Shown here: piece after piece, positions 1 to 10,249 of the stretch
How the letters are laid out: each line of letters begins with the position of its first letter
Position numbering within the stretch: the stretch's first letter is position 1
Assembly (NCBI GenBank): GCA_037127315.1
Contig: JBBBDQ010001124.1
Span: 1,021,001 to 1,085,000 of the forward strand
Length of the DNA: 64,000 nt
From: Ascarosepion bandense
Lineage: Eukaryota > Mollusca > Cephalopoda > Sepiida > Sepiidae
Direction: 5' to 3'
Notes under the pieces: generated by a model
What the model was told of the DNA's origin: nothing
What the model saw: only the letters and a program-made list of their open reading frames with translations
Database searches by the model: none
Made by a program: the position numbers and the translations under genes

Positions 1-48
1 AACAAAATGTAGAATTTTGTAGTAAATTGTAGTTTGTACATGTTCTCG
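1..48 (+). repeat. Edge of a dispersed AT-rich repeat
   Basis: The first 48 bases match, on the opposite strand, the stretch at about 8432-8470 (both contain the string AATTTTGTAGTA and TAGTTTGTAC). The copy is cut by the left window edge, so the family cannot be classified. Confidence 0.45.
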
Positions 49-60
49 CCTTCTACCAAG

Positions 61-510
61 CGCCCATAGCTCAGAGGTAGAATCGTCGACTGTTGCCAAT
101 TCGGTTGGGTTTCAATCCTGGGTAAAAAGCAATTGGCTGTCTAACCATACTGATGAGCTGTGATACAGTGAAACAGATCTGTCTGCGGATGACTATTTAC
201 ACTCTCACACCCTGATTGAGCACTCTGGAAGAATGGTAGACTTTGAAAAACAGTAGCTACTCTAGCATCTACGCATTGTTCATTCAGCAATGAATTAGAA
301 CACTCTCAGCTATTAGACGTGTATAATGATAATATACATGCTAAAAAGTCTGCCTTCTTCTACCGAGCACCCATAGCTCAGAAGTAGAATCGCTGACTGA
401 TGCCAATTTGGTTGGTTTTCAATCCTGGCTAAAAAGCAATCGACTGTCTAACCATACTGATGAGCTGTGATACAGCAAAACAGATCTGTCTGTGGATGAC
501 TATATATATA
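61..510 (+). mobile_element. G-SINE, tandem dimer of a tRNA-headed SINE
   Basis: Two head-to-tail monomers start at 61 and 368. Each opens with a tRNA-like pol III promoter: A box TAGCTCAGAGGTAG at 67-80 and B box GGTTTCAATCC at 108-118, repeated with small changes near 374 and 415. Both heads are followed by the same body (CTGATGAGCTGTGATACAG, then CAGATCTGTCTG). The first monomer has a longer unique tail (about 200-345); the second runs into an AT microsatellite at 501-518. A dimer of the same family lies on the minus strand at 50723-51133, so the dimer is probably the mobile unit. The cloverleaf is not that of a functional tRNA gene. Confidence 0.75.
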
Positions 511-518
511 TATATATT
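501..518. repeat. AT microsatellite
   Basis: Uninterrupted TA dinucleotide run at the 3' end of the second G-SINE monomer, in the usual place of a SINE tail. Confidence 0.9.
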
Positions 519-928
519 TATAATTTTCAACTTTACAAGCAGTTTTAGTCTCTTCACAGCTCATTTTCAATGATGTTATTTTTTAAGTGTTATGTCCTCA
601 TGTTTGGCTGTAATGTAATATTTTGTGTTTTTGAAAAGAAGAGTCCATTAAAGCTATCCCATGATGAACACAGCTGGGCATCTCTTGAGCATCTGTCTAT
701 TTTTTAAAAAGCTTTCAAAACTCCATTTCCACTGCTAAATCATATAATGTTGATGGTATGAGAAAAGTGTTTGATATATAGTGCCTCGTTTATTGCAAGG
801 TGCCTTTGATATTGTGATTTAAATATTTTTGCATTTTCAAGCAAAATTTTTATTAAAGGTTCTTGTAAGTTATGGGTTAATAAATGTTTTTTTTATTGCA
901 CTATTATTACTAGAGATGTAAGACGTCT
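519..928. other. Unassigned AT-rich DNA
   Basis: No open frame longer than chance, no repeat shared with the rest of the window and no RNA gene seen. Confidence 0.4.
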
Positions 929-929
929 A

Positions 930-1575
930 TTTTTTTTTTTTTTTTTTTTTAATCATTTCACCCCGAGCAAGGCAGAAACGCCACTGATGTGCAGGGGGTT
1001 ACATAAATGTAGAAAGATTAATTAGAAAAGAGTGAGGAGTACAAACTAGTTAGAAAGGAACAATAGAAAGCTGAGAAAGCAGGTGCGATGACAGATACAT
1101 GGGCGGAGAGAACGTGAAGATTATACAGGGGAGGGGAGAGAGCTAGAGTCCAGTGGTTAGTAGGTGAGTATTAACTAGAGTCAAATAGTTAATAGATGAG
1201 TATTGACATTGCATTTAAATTTCTGGAGGTCGTAGCCGTCAGGAAAGCAAGAATATGGGAGTGAGTTCCACAGGCGGGAAGTGCGAGAGAGGAAGCTGCA
1301 GGGGTAGAATTGTCGTCTGCGTTTGGCTAACCTGACTGTGAATGGGTGGGACCCAGTTGCCAGTCTGGTTGCACGGGTAAACACCTGTTGAGGAGGCATC
1401 AGTGACTTAAGCTCATCCGAGCAGAAGCCATGAAAGTATTTATAGAAGAGACAGAGGGAGGCCACATTTCGACGATGGGAAAGTGGCTGCAGACGAGTCG
1501 CCAGATCAGTACCTATCACATTACAGACTCTCCTTTGGAGCTTGTCAAGAACACTGAGGAGAACGGCAGGGGCAC
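930..1575 (-). mobile_element. J-LINE 3' end, 5'-truncated
   Basis: The minus strand carries the C-terminal domain of the J-LINE polyprotein and its 3' UTR. A poly-T run at 930-950 is the poly-A tail, and the preceding 3' UTR is the family's typical end. The coding part spans about 1575-1200 and reads VCNVIGTDLATRLQPL, then LCLFYKYFHGFCSDELKSL and RLWNSLPYSCFPDGYDLQKF; a duplication of about 20 bp near 1175-1195 disturbs the stop region. Compared with the copies at 53569 and 60515 the element is cut off just after the ILLSVL segment, consistent with incomplete reverse transcription. No reverse transcriptase core remains. Confidence 0.88.
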
Positions 1576-2146
1576 AGTAGTAGTATAGCCAATATAGGGA
1601 ATTGATTTATGACAAGAAACACAATCTTCTACAGGGCATGGAAATTCATACACTATATTAATCATTGCTTGTTTAAATTTGATGGATTTATTATTATAAC
1701 AAATGATGAGGTTTGCAGTCTTCCATGTTCTATAATATACTATCAATTTTACATGTTTTTGAGGAACTATGGCAGAAATATGGTGTTTAATAATTTTTAA
1801 AAATACAAACGCTTAGAAAGTCTAAAATTATGGAACATTTTTACATTCCTTATCTCCAGCAAAAGGAAACATGGAAGAATAATGGAAAAATTAAATAAAA
1901 AATTATTTAAATTTTCCTTGTCAATCATTTTTTACAAAACATGTTTAAATCAAAGATTGCTGCCCAAATATACATTAATATATATTTGAAAAGACACAAA
2001 AGTGTTGAAACAAAATGGCTACTTTTGTAGTGATATTGTAACATATCCATGTTATAATTTATGAATAAATAATAAAGTGGCTTAAATGATATATGTTCCA
2101 CAGTTTGATATTTACTTTTTATAAACTGCTCAATAGAGATGTAGAG

Positions 2147-2152
<6 letters not shown>
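1576..2152. other. Unassigned AT-rich DNA
   Basis: Contains only short open frames in A/T-rich sequence. No family seen elsewhere in the window was recognised. Confidence 0.4.

Positions 2153-2198
<46 letters not shown>
2153..2198. repeat. AT microsatellite
   Basis: Pure TA run of about 46 bases directly abutting the 5' end of the F-SINE. Confidence 0.95.
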
Positions 2199-2200
<2 letters not shown>

Positions 2201-2450
2201 GCACCTCAGTATGGGGTAATAGTTAGTAAGATCATCTCACTAGAATCATTATAACTGAGTAGTGAGTTTGATCCTCACTGGGTACCCCCTACTTTCAGCC
2301 GTGTGTCATGTCTATGCTACACTTAGAAAATCAGATTCCTCCAGGTTTGGGGGTTGGGCACAGGGTTAACAACCCTACCCCATAAAAAACAGTTTGTTAC
2401 AGAAATAGCAGAAATGCTGCCCTACATGCCATTGGGTGTAATGGAAAAGT
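2199..2450 (+). mobile_element. F-SINE, tRNA-headed
   Basis: The head GGGCACCTCAGTATGGGGTA with B-box-like GTTTGATCCTCAC about 60 bases on is a decayed tRNA promoter. The body contains the CAGGTTTGGGGGTTGGGCAC block and the AACAGTTTGTTACAGAAATA block. The better preserved copy on the minus strand at 31829-32061 has the same order of blocks with a cleaner A box (ATGGTGTAATGGTT) and B box (GAGTTCGATCCTC). The tail ends near an AT-rich run. Confidence 0.75.
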
Positions 2451-2463
2451 TTTATTTATATAT

Positions 2464-3168
2464 ATAAACTTATTTATAAATGGAACTTTGTGTGTGTATC
2501 TGTTATCTATAGACTCCGAAATGGCTGAACCAATTTTCTTGAAAATTTACACGGTTGTACTATAAGCATCTCCGAGTGTTCTTAACTAGGTTTTATGTCG
2601 AGGTACTCCCCCGATAAATATCAAAAATTGATAATTGAAAAAATTGGGTTATAGAAGGAGTAGTCCAATTTTAATCAAATTTGATACACTCATAGACAAA
2701 GACATAAGAAAATGATATTCAGAAGTTTCAATGTTGCAGAAAATCGATTATATATATATATATAAAAGGCAAGATGTTTGTGTGTGTGTCTGTTTATCTG
2801 CCTGTATGTCTGTATTTCTTTCAGCCCTTTTATTTTAGTTTTTGCTTCGGGTTTGGCTCTAAGTAGGCATAATTGTAGTTCTTAGTCTCAGCCATGATAC
2901 CATTTACTCAGAGGACTTATTTAGCCTTCAAAATTCAGTTTATGATGAAAAAAACTTATTTGATATCGATACCAGGAAATCAAAATTTGACTTACATCCA
3001 TTCATTTTTCTTTCAGTCTATGGTTTTGCTTTAACTAGAAACAACTGTTGCTTTTTAGTCTTTTGTGCCAACGTCCAAAGAGTCTGAGCTCCAGGACCAT
3101 GGATTAATTTTAAAGCTTTCATTAAAGCTTTTTCATTACACCCGAGCAATGCCAGGCTGTACTGCTAG
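2464..3168 (+). mobile_element. Non-autonomous Helitron, copy 1
   Basis: The 3' terminus has a short hairpin (CCCGAGCAATGCCAGG, about 3141-3156) followed after ten bases by CTAG and then T, the Helitron end rule of a hairpin before CTRR with insertion before T. Copies at 27569-28297 and 60162-63426 share the whole length: a GT-rich block, the ACTCCGAAATGGCTGAACC block, an AT run near 2750, and the CATCCATTCATTTTTCTTTC block. No Rep or helicase coding is present, so the copy depends on a protein made elsewhere. The 5' end is less clear than in copy 2. Confidence 0.75.
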
Positions 3169-3802
3169 TTTATATATATATAGTAATAGCATACTGCAAC
3201 TCAAAAGCTATAAACTGATGTTGATTTGATTATGCATAGACATGAAGGAGAAAAGACACTGAAATATTGAATTTAAATTCTTAAATTTAATTTCTTTTTC
3301 CATATGTTTGGATATATAGTCTGATTCAATCTAGTTTCTTATTTTTCTGTTTTTTTTGTTTTTTGTCATTTTGTTTATGTTCTTATTAGCTTAAATCTCC
3401 GACATTGGGATAATGGATCTGCTAAGAAAGGTGAGATGTTTAAAGAACCTGGATACAAATGTACGGTGGATGGTTCACTTTATAATCACTTTCATTTTAG
3501 TAAATTGTTTTCTCTTTTAAAATAGCAGTTTTTAAATCTATATTATAGCCAGACTCATTACAGCAAACAACTAATGCAATGAGTGTTTTTTTAAAGATCC
3601 CTTTTGTGTTCATAAAATCCTTTTTTAAAATCCTTTGAGGTTTCTCCTATGTATTCCTTGTGGCAATTATTGCAGTTGATAGAGTAAAGATTTAGCGTAT
3701 TATTATTTTGTCTTGGATTAAGTCTGTTATGTTAAGCTTAGATAAATTCTTTTCAATTGTATTTGTAATAAAGTTGGTGAGTAGAACAATATGTTTTGAA
3801 TG
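3169..3802. other. Unassigned AT-rich DNA
   Basis: No recognisable coding or repeat family. Short poly-T tracts and one GAGGTTTCTCCTATGTATTC stretch are the only notable content. Confidence 0.35.
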
Positions 3803-4118
3803 ATTCTTTTTCTTCACGTCTCCCTATCCCTTGTGGCTATTAGTATGTTTGCTCTTGTTACACCTCGCAACCCCCGTTCCGTCATCCACTTGATCTGGCC
3901 CTGCAAATATGTTATCCACTGCCTTACTCTGTCTCTTTTTCCTTCTATCTGGCCAGTCAGTATCAGGTTCTCTAAGCTCTCCTTCCTTATTGCATGTCCC
4001 CTGCAGGAACTTCAGTTGTCTCTTCCTGATGCTCAGTATTAATTTCCTTTTTGTTGCCATTCTTTCCAACACCTCATTGTTGCTTGCATGCTCAGTCCAC
4101 GATATCCGCAGTAGGTTT
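3803..4118 (-). mobile_element. RTE C-terminal fragment
   Basis: Minus-strand translation shows the post-RT tail of an RTE-clade LINE: LERMATKRKLILSIRKRQLK, then EGELREPDTDWPDRRKKRQ in a shifted frame, and GVARCNKSKHTNSHKG. The intact order in the copy at 20931-21750 is SIRKRQLKFLGHVMRKEGLE, ITGQIEG, then RGRP. At least two frame changes make it a relic. Confidence 0.82.
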
Positions 4119-4446
4119 TATTAAAATGGTTCACTTTTCTATTTTGAAATTTTTTACAGGGATTTTGTTTCATGTTGAATATTGATTAGAATATTGGAAG
4201 AATTTAAAAGTATTTCTCCTCTTCATATAAATATTGAGGGCTACTACCTGTATTTTCTATTCCTGTTGGGAGGCACAGTTTTCTTTAGTAGGAATTCTTG
4301 ATATAGACATGTTGTTATTAATTTTACTATTTAAAAGAAATAAAAAAAACAAAGAACAAGCAGGTACAGCAACTCACAGTAAAAATAATGTTTATAGTAA
4401 TAATAAATAATGTCAGATTTTAAAAAATCAATTTACAAACACACAC
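4119..4446. other. Unassigned DNA
   Basis: No supported feature between the RTE relic and the microsatellite. Confidence 0.35.
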
Positions 4447-4487
<41 letters not shown>

Positions 4488-4488
4488 T
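4447..4488. repeat. Compound AT/AC microsatellite
   Basis: A TA run followed by an AC run of about 26 bases. Confidence 0.9.
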
Positions 4489-4493
4489 ATTTT

Positions 4494-4612
4494 TTGATTT
4501 TAAATCCAAAAAGGATGAGCAAATAGATAAAATCCCAAAGCCCAATCATATCAATATTAACTTTATTAATATTAAAATTGATCAAGATGGAGGACTCAAT
4601 GGCCATCCAATG
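4494..4612 (+). repeat. Dispersed repeat H, copy 1
   Basis: Shares with 49880-49991 an ordered set of blocks: AATCCCAAA, TATTAATTTTATCAATATT-like sequence, TTAAAATTGAT and AGATGGAGGRCTCAATG. Both copies lie next to a simple repeat, so this may be the 3' part of a retroposon. Class not resolved. Confidence 0.55.
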
Positions 4613-4751
4613 AAATTAAATTTTTGAAATGTTTTAATTAATTATATAATGTAGAATACTTGGTATATAAGTCAGGTAAATTTCAATAGAGACAAACTCA
4701 AAAGAACTCAATGTTAAATTTATTTATTTAATTTAGCAGAGTAATATAATG

Positions 4752-4966
4752 TAGAAAAGATTTCAGGTATTATACAATTTCATGGGTAATACATATTTTG
4801 CAGGCAAACCTTACTGCTCGTCAGACCCGAATGATACAACAGTTAATATTCAATATAATTTTTTTTTAATATTAACTGTTACATCATTTGGGTCTGACAA
4901 GCAGTAAGGTTTGCCTGCAAAATATGTATTACCCATGAAATTGTAGAATATCTAAAATCTTTTCTA
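4752..4966. mobile_element. Foldback MITE, near-perfect palindrome
   Basis: Two arms of 99 bases (4752-4850 and 4868-4966) are reverse complements with only a few mismatches and small gaps, around a 17-base loop rich in T. The outer tips read TAGAAAAG and CTTTTCTA. No coding capacity. The structure is that of a foldback or MITE; a TA target duplication (element in TA) is possible because the tips start and end in TA, but the superfamily is not determined. Confidence 0.85.
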
Positions 4967-4995
4967 GAGTGCGTGTATGTATATATAAAGGTTAT

Positions 4996-5195
4996 TTATA
5001 CTTAGAAAGATATGGCTGAAAATTTTGGGGCATATAATGAGTTAAGAGTACTTGGAGAATTAGATATGAACATGTTTTGAGGGAAAAGTGAATAACAAAC
5101 TAACAACTTTATGTGACTTGTTGAAAGAATAGGGACTGTGAGTGATGATGGCGTGGGGTAAATATTGCTCAGAGCTACAAAGGAGAGGAAACAGT
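4996..5195 (+). mobile_element. RTE C-terminal fragment, very degraded
   Basis: Nucleotide order follows the RTE tail segment around 21460-21680: a block like the ATACTGAGCATCAGGAAG region, then TTGGAGAAT, and near 5175 GAGCTACAAAGGAGAG matching the AGAGCCACAAGGGGTAGG block of the copy at 13383. All frames are broken. Identity is low, so the call rests on block order. Confidence 0.6.
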
Positions 5196-5404
5196 GGAGA
5201 GCTTGAATCACAACCTAATGAAAATATCAGATCAAGACATCTCGCTAATGTAAGCATATAGTCTATAAAGATCTAAGTCCCTAAACACCATCACTTTCAG
5301 TGGAGGACTGGCCGTCAATGAACCCTCATCGTCGATGAAGGAGTCATCAGAGTTTCTGTAACAAGTAGGGGTGTTGACTCTATGCAAACCTCTTTATCCT
5401 CCAA

Positions 5405-5610
5405 GTAAGGTAGATTGGTTACCAATCAAGACTACAGAACCCTATCTATCCTGCTATTTAACTCATAACTGGAAGGAAAAGAGATAGATTAATATGTTTC
5501 CCAAAGGTATTTGCATGTAAGAGAAAGCCACAAATTCAACTGGAATTTGAACTCGGCTCTCCAATTTCCTCTTCTGAGCTGATATCCGCCATACCACAAT
5601 GCACGTTCAT
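5405..5610 (-). mobile_element. C-SINE, 3'-truncated
   Basis: On the minus strand the tRNA-like head starts near 5610 (TGCATTGTGGTATGGCGGAT) with B box GAGTTCAAATTCC-like sequence near 5550, then the central body and the block ending with the two-strand site near 5407. The 3' third (GGCAACCTACTGC to TTAACTGACTGA), present in other copies, is missing. Confidence 0.8.
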
Positions 5611-5642
5611 ATAGATAGAAATGCTTGCATCTATTTTTCTAA

Positions 5643-5846
5643 ATGCTTATAAGCTTTCATTCTTGTGAGTTTTTAGCCTTGCTTTTTGTTGTTGTTTTTT
5701 TCTGCCTTCATCCATTAAATCCAATCATTCTTTCTTCATTCCAAATTTTCTCTCTTCATTTTCATTTTTGTCTTATTCTGTTTAATTTCTTCTTTTACCT
5801 CCCATTCTTTTCATTCTTTTTCAATTTCCTCCTTTTTTTTTTTTAA
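5643..5846. repeat. Pyrimidine-rich low-complexity tract
   Basis: About 200 bases of T and C on the plus strand. It gives an open frame of Phe, Leu, Ser and Pro by composition alone and shows no conserved domain. Confidence 0.75.
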
Positions 5847-6369
5847 AGACCTATATAATTTATTCTAATGGTAAAAAATCACTACCTTTGGCCCATTATA
5901 CCAGATCCAATCTATCCCATAATTCTCTTTGCCTACCATCACTGCCATTATAAAGTGCTTTCTTCTCTGCAGCAAATTTCTGTAAACACAGGACCGCTTA
6001 TTCAATTGATGCAAAAAGATATTTTACTCTTTTCATAAGGGACCAAAAAACAGGTTATCAGGGAAAAAAATTGATAAATAAAATCTGTAACTTGACTGGA
6101 ATCCGTCCAAAATTGGATGCATATAATCCAGATGCATTTATGAATAGATGCTTAAAAATGCTGGCAAAGGAAAAAAAACAAGACTAAAAGGCAAATTACA
6201 AATATTGCTCAATGTACACTCATGCATGCGCAAAGATTATATATATAATATGTGTGTGTTACATAAATAAGTGCACCAATACAACAATGCATGCTGAGTG
6301 TTCTCTGACATGCCACACACAGGTAATCTTATATTCATGTCTGCATACATTTCTATTTCAATATACTCT
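5847..6369. other. Unassigned DNA
   Basis: No gene or shared repeat found. Contains one TG-rich patch near 6250. Confidence 0.35.
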
Positions 6370-6603
6370 GTTCCTGGTCATGACATTAAACTGAATCTGG
6401 CAGCAAGGCCTCTTATCGGGAGGTTGTGAGGAGCATGGAACCACCTCTTAATTACTGTTGTTCCCAGGTTCACTCTGACCCAGAGTGGTAGCACCTGTTA
6501 GGGTCCCAGCTATGGGCAAATAGTTAACTCCCAAACTGGGGTCAAAAAAACTATGAAAACATAAATAGGTTTCTGTAGTAAAAATAACAGCAATACATTT
6601 TTC
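6370..6603 (+). mobile_element. D-repeat, 5' part only
   Basis: Matches the left third of the D-repeat family (CTGGCAGCAAGGCCTCT, GGAACCACCTCTTAATT, GAGTGGTAGCACCTGTTAG, AACTGGGGTCAAA). The A-rich centre and the conserved right end (GTTGATATGCCGTTAAACAA) are absent, so it is truncated at about 6603. Confidence 0.75.
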
Positions 6604-6883
6604 GGCTCACATTATGTCAACACAAGATAAAATCGTTGCTGATGGTAAATGTTTTTATGTTAACATCCTTGTAACCTCTCTGAAGATGGCTCATGTAAGC
6701 TGAAAGCTTAGAACCGACTTAATGAAAAATTAGCCAAATGTTGGAGAATTTTTGTCTTTATTTTCACCTGAAATTAAAGCCAAAGTACGATGTTTAGAAC
6801 GGCTCATGATTAAACATAAGACATTCATTTTCTCTTATATTTAAGAGTATATGTTTAGAAAACTATATATACATATATGCACA

Positions 6884-7350
6884 CTTGTGCAAATTAATTA
6901 AAACAACTGCTTTAGTTTTCTTTCTTTCACTATACAATCAGTTTTAAACCAATATGAGTGACAGGATGTAATCGATTTTTATTTTTTCCTCAGATTAGAT
7001 TATTTGCAGTGATGTGCAGTAACATGAATCTATTTTTGGGGTGTATGATGAAATTTGTTTGGACTTGAAAAATATTGCATCATATTTTTATCACACCTTT
7101 ACACACTTGTCTTTACTGTCGATTAGTTGTCCTACAATCATTGTCTGTGACGGACCTTATTCCAAGAAGTGTACAAAAATTGTTATGCTGTCTAAACACA
7201 TTGGAAAGCCTTACAGAGAGATCGCAGATATTGTTGGTGTCAGCCTTTCAACTGTCAGTTGTGTCATTAAGGTGAAGAAACAAACTGGATCCATCAGTCC
7301 AAACAGAAAGGAAAATGCAGATGGAAGAAGAAAAAAAACAATGTTAAATT
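6884..7350 (+). mobile_element. Tc1/mariner deletion derivative, copy 1, with HTH-coding remnant
   Basis: The left end CTTGTGCAAATTAATTAAAAC is the same terminal repeat as in copies at 37938 and 57248. Plus-strand frame 7041-7361 encodes a paired-like helix-turn-helix typical of Tc1 transposases: KIVMLSKHIGKPYREIADIV, then GVSLSTVSCVIK and TGSISP. The catalytic DDE part is wholly absent, and the joint just after TGSISPNRKE falls at the same place as in copy 2, so the deletion predates these insertions. The right terminal repeat is lost at the hairpin at 7352. Not a functional transposase. Confidence 0.8.
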
Positions 7351-7351
7351 A

Positions 7352-7399
7352 TTATTTATGAGGTCTTTTCCATGTTTACAGAAGAGACCTCATAAATAA
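7352..7399. repeat. Short perfect-stem hairpin
   Basis: Arms 7354-7370 and 7381-7397 pair over 17 bases with one mismatch (ATTTATGAGGTCT against AGACCTCATAAAT). It lies exactly between the broken Tc1 right end and the poly-T of a J-LINE. Confidence 0.75.
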
Positions 7400-7920
7400 A
7401 TTTTTTTTTTTAATCGTTTCACCCTGAGCAAGGCAGAAATGCCACTGATGAGTGGGGGGCTACATAACTGTAAAAAGATTAATTAGAAAAGAGTGAAGAA
7501 TACAATCTAGTTAGAAAGGAGCAATAGAAAGCTGAGAAAGCAGGTGCGATGACAGATACATAGGTGGAGAGAAAGGGAAGGATATACGGGGGTGGGGAGA
7601 GAGCTAGAGTCCAGTGGTTAATAGATGAGTATTGATATTGCATTTAAATTTCTGGAGGTTGTCAGGAAAGCAAGAATACGGGAGCGAGTTCCACAGGCGG
7701 GAAGTGCGAGAGATGAAGCTGCAGGAGTAGAATTGTCGTCTGCATTTGGCTAACCTGACTGTGAATGGGTGGGATCCAGTTGCCAGTCTGGTTGCACGAG
7801 TAAACACCTGTTGAGGAGGCACCAGTGACTTAAGTTTGTCCGAGCAGAAGCCATGAAAGTATTTATAGAAGAGACAAAGGGAGGCGACATTTCGTCGGTG
7901 GGGAAGTGGCTGTAGTCGAG
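7400..7920 (-). mobile_element. J-LINE 3' end, 5'-truncated
   Basis: Poly-T at 7401-7411 marks the 3' end of a minus-strand insertion. The C-terminal coding segment reads SRLQPLPHRRNVASLCLFYK, FHGFCSDKLKSLVPPQQVF and RTSRLWNSLPYSCFPDNLQK. It is open for about 110 codons and close to the young copy at 60515. Truncated at the RLQPL segment, joined to unrelated sequence at 7921. Confidence 0.88.
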
Positions 7921-8431
7921 AAAATAATTTATTCATAAGGAAAATTCTGAAGAATGCCACCCTGAGATATTAGCAAAATATCAATCTGCACCTCGGTTTT
8001 TCCCCATCTCACCTTTCCTTATAGAAACAGCTCTTTCCCAGGCCAACCTACGAAGCAAAAATATCAAAACATCCATAGAAAATGGTTAATTTCCGTCATT
8101 TTAACATCTAATAGCATAACATTATACATCACATGAAAAAATTCTCCTTAAATATGAACTATGATATTTTTAAATGTTTAATAATTTCTGTTAATCTTAT
8201 GTATAAATTATGAGTTTTTTGTTGCTAATCATTTTTTTTTTGTCTACAGATATGTTATTTAAAATGAAATTTTAATCTCTTTGCCTTGATAAAGTCCATC
8301 TCAGGATGAAACATGTAGGCAAGAAAAATATAGTTTTCCTCTTGTCTTCTTTATTTAACCATAAGATTATAACTGAGTATACTTTTGCATATATACACAT
8401 ATATATAATATTATTCATTATTACATTAGAA
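7921..8431. other. Unassigned DNA
   Basis: No coding or shared repeat found. The stretch near 8281-8310 resembles the ATGAAACAT-containing edge of other dispersed repeats (compare 41078-41110 and 45150-45190), too short to classify. Confidence 0.35.
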
Positions 8432-8500
8432 CAAGTACAAACTACTACAAAATTGTACATTTTGTTTTGACATTGAAAGAACAATGTCTCATCAGGTAGT
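8432..8500 (-). repeat. Dispersed repeat edge, mate of window start
   Basis: Reverse-complement relation with 1-48, then TGTCTCATCAGG, a motif at the edge of several cephalopod-like repeats here. Confidence 0.45.
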
Positions 8501-8795
8501 TAACAATGATAGTATCAACAAACATAAAAATAGACAAGCTTTTGACAGTAAAATAAAACTTTCCAAATTATGCTGTTATGATACTAGGTGTTTCTATTAT
8601 TTTGTCTACCTACTGTATATCAAGTGTAGGCAGAAGTTTGCTGCATTTTATAGTAAAAAATAAAACCCTTTTTCAGGCACACAGTCTCTACTTTAAAAGA
8701 AAAAAAGATTCTGATAATTTTTCATACACAAAATATATTTGTGCTTCCCATATGGTCACAGTTATTAGAATAATTTTTAATTTATGCTTTATTTA

Positions 8796-9265
8796 AAACA
8801 AAGAAAAGAGTACTGGACTGTTATATATCTGTCCTCCTATATGGCAGTAAATGCTGGACATTTTTTTTTAAAGGTGAAAGAAAAACTCGTAGAAACAAAT
8901 GTTTCTATTTAAGGATGCTGAGGTTACCATGGACCAAATATATAAGCAGTGACAGGGTTTTGAAGAGTATGAAAACAAAAAGCAAATTTATACTTAGCAT
9001 CAAGAAGATATAGCTAAGGTTTTGGAACATGTAATGAGGAAGGAAGGCTTGGAGAATCTGATACTCATTGGCCAAATAGAGGAAAAGATAGATGGGGAAA
9101 ACAATGCATGACATACTTGATGGCTTCAATGAGTGTATGGCAGAGCAGAGTTTGAGAGAAATAACAGGACAAATTATATTAAGAGCAACAAGGAACAGGA
9201 AGATGAGAACTATGGTCACCTATGTCTTGAAGGGACATGGCATATAAAAGGAGAAAATATTGAAA
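8796..9265 (+). mobile_element. RTE C-terminal fragment
   Basis: Starts at the KKRVLDCY segment (AAAGAGTACTGGACTG) and runs through the CVLPYGSE-like block, the SIRKRQ tail and the final GAAGGGACATGGCA block near 9220-9240. Frameshifts and an inserted T run near 8862 break it. Similar to the copy at 20931. Confidence 0.8.
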
Positions 9266-9505
9266 GGTCTGATTTCAAAATCAGCAACTCAGCAACCCTT
9301 TTGCTTGCAAAATCCATAATACCAACTTTCATACAAGTTCTTTATTTCAGAGGGAGTTTACTCTTGTTTGTCGTGATTACAGATCTCGGGGGGGGGGAAT
9401 ACTTGCTGAGTCATACAAACATTAGAAAACATTTTTGTGAAACGAAAAGAAATAATGATTGTTTATTATTAGTTTTGCGCATGTTGCAATGAATCCATTT
9501 GTTTG

Positions 9506-9947
9506 TTTGTTTGTTTCGAGGCTTAATGACCCATCAATCCTTATGGGATCATTTAAGGTCATAACCAATGATTTTTGGGTAAGGTTATTTTATTTTTACA
9601 ACATTTTTCTTTTCACGATTCATTGGGATTTGTTTTTAAGAGCAGGGTCCCTAAGTCCTACCCTTGCTATTTAACCCATAACTGGAGGGAATGGACGGAT
9701 TAATACTTTTCCCAAGGGTACCAGTGCTTAAGTGAATGCAGGGTATTCAACTGGAATTCGAACTCGGCTCACCGATTTCTCTTTCCGAGCCGATATCCAC
9801 TGCACCACAACGCACATCTGTCACTATACGCTTACAGCACCTGGTATTCCCAAGCGGTAACCTATCTAAGTACTGACCAGACTCAACGTTGCTTAACTTC
9901 GGTGATCGAGCGAGAACCAGTGTATTCAACGTGATAGACCGTAAGCC
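9506..9947 (-). mobile_element. 5S-SINE with single 5S head
   Basis: On the minus strand the element begins with a 5S rRNA-derived head (about 9948-9829, 120 bases, the length of a real 5S), continues with a tRNA-like head (about 9815-9742; B box GAGTTCGAATTCC), the central body to about 9650 and a long tail ending in a (CAAA)n run. Flanking bases TCCATTTGTTTG at 9494-9505 and TCCATTTCTTTG at 9948-9959 look like a 12-bp target duplication with one mismatch. See finding on the chimeric head. Confidence 0.8.
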
Positions 9948-9948
9948 T
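9829..9948 (-). pseudogene. 5S rRNA-derived SINE head
   Basis: Recognisable 5S core blocks: CACTGAAGTTAAGCAACGTT-like, GGTCAGTACTTAGAT and TTGGGAATACCAGGTGCTGT. These cover the internal control region (A box, intermediate element, C box). It lies inside a SINE followed by a tRNA-like head and carries substitutions, so it is not a working 5S gene. Confidence 0.85.
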
Positions 9949-9959
9949 CCATTTCTTTG

Positions 9960-10249
9960 ACTCAGCCATTGGACAAAAGTGTTCCGGTGAAATTGGCGCC
10001 AGACTCTCTCATAATTCTACATGATAACACTTAAAGAAATAAATAACAATCAAAAGTATTATGGTATATTAAAAGTACTTGTTATTTCATATAGTTTTAA
10101 GGTATGCTCTATCTATGGATAAAAGTGCTCAATGTCAGGGATAGAGCCCATGTAAATATAAATATAAATGTGGACACCGAGGTTAACACTGAAAGGTGAC
10201 AGTCTGTTTAATGTTTGAGTGCCTGAAGATTATCCGGTTTTACATATCT
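9960..10249. other. Unassigned DNA
   Basis: Nothing recognised. Confidence 0.35.

Noticed and set aside
61..130. Possible functional tRNA gene
   Set aside because: A and B boxes are good, but the sequence does not fold to a full cloverleaf, and it heads a repeated SINE body.
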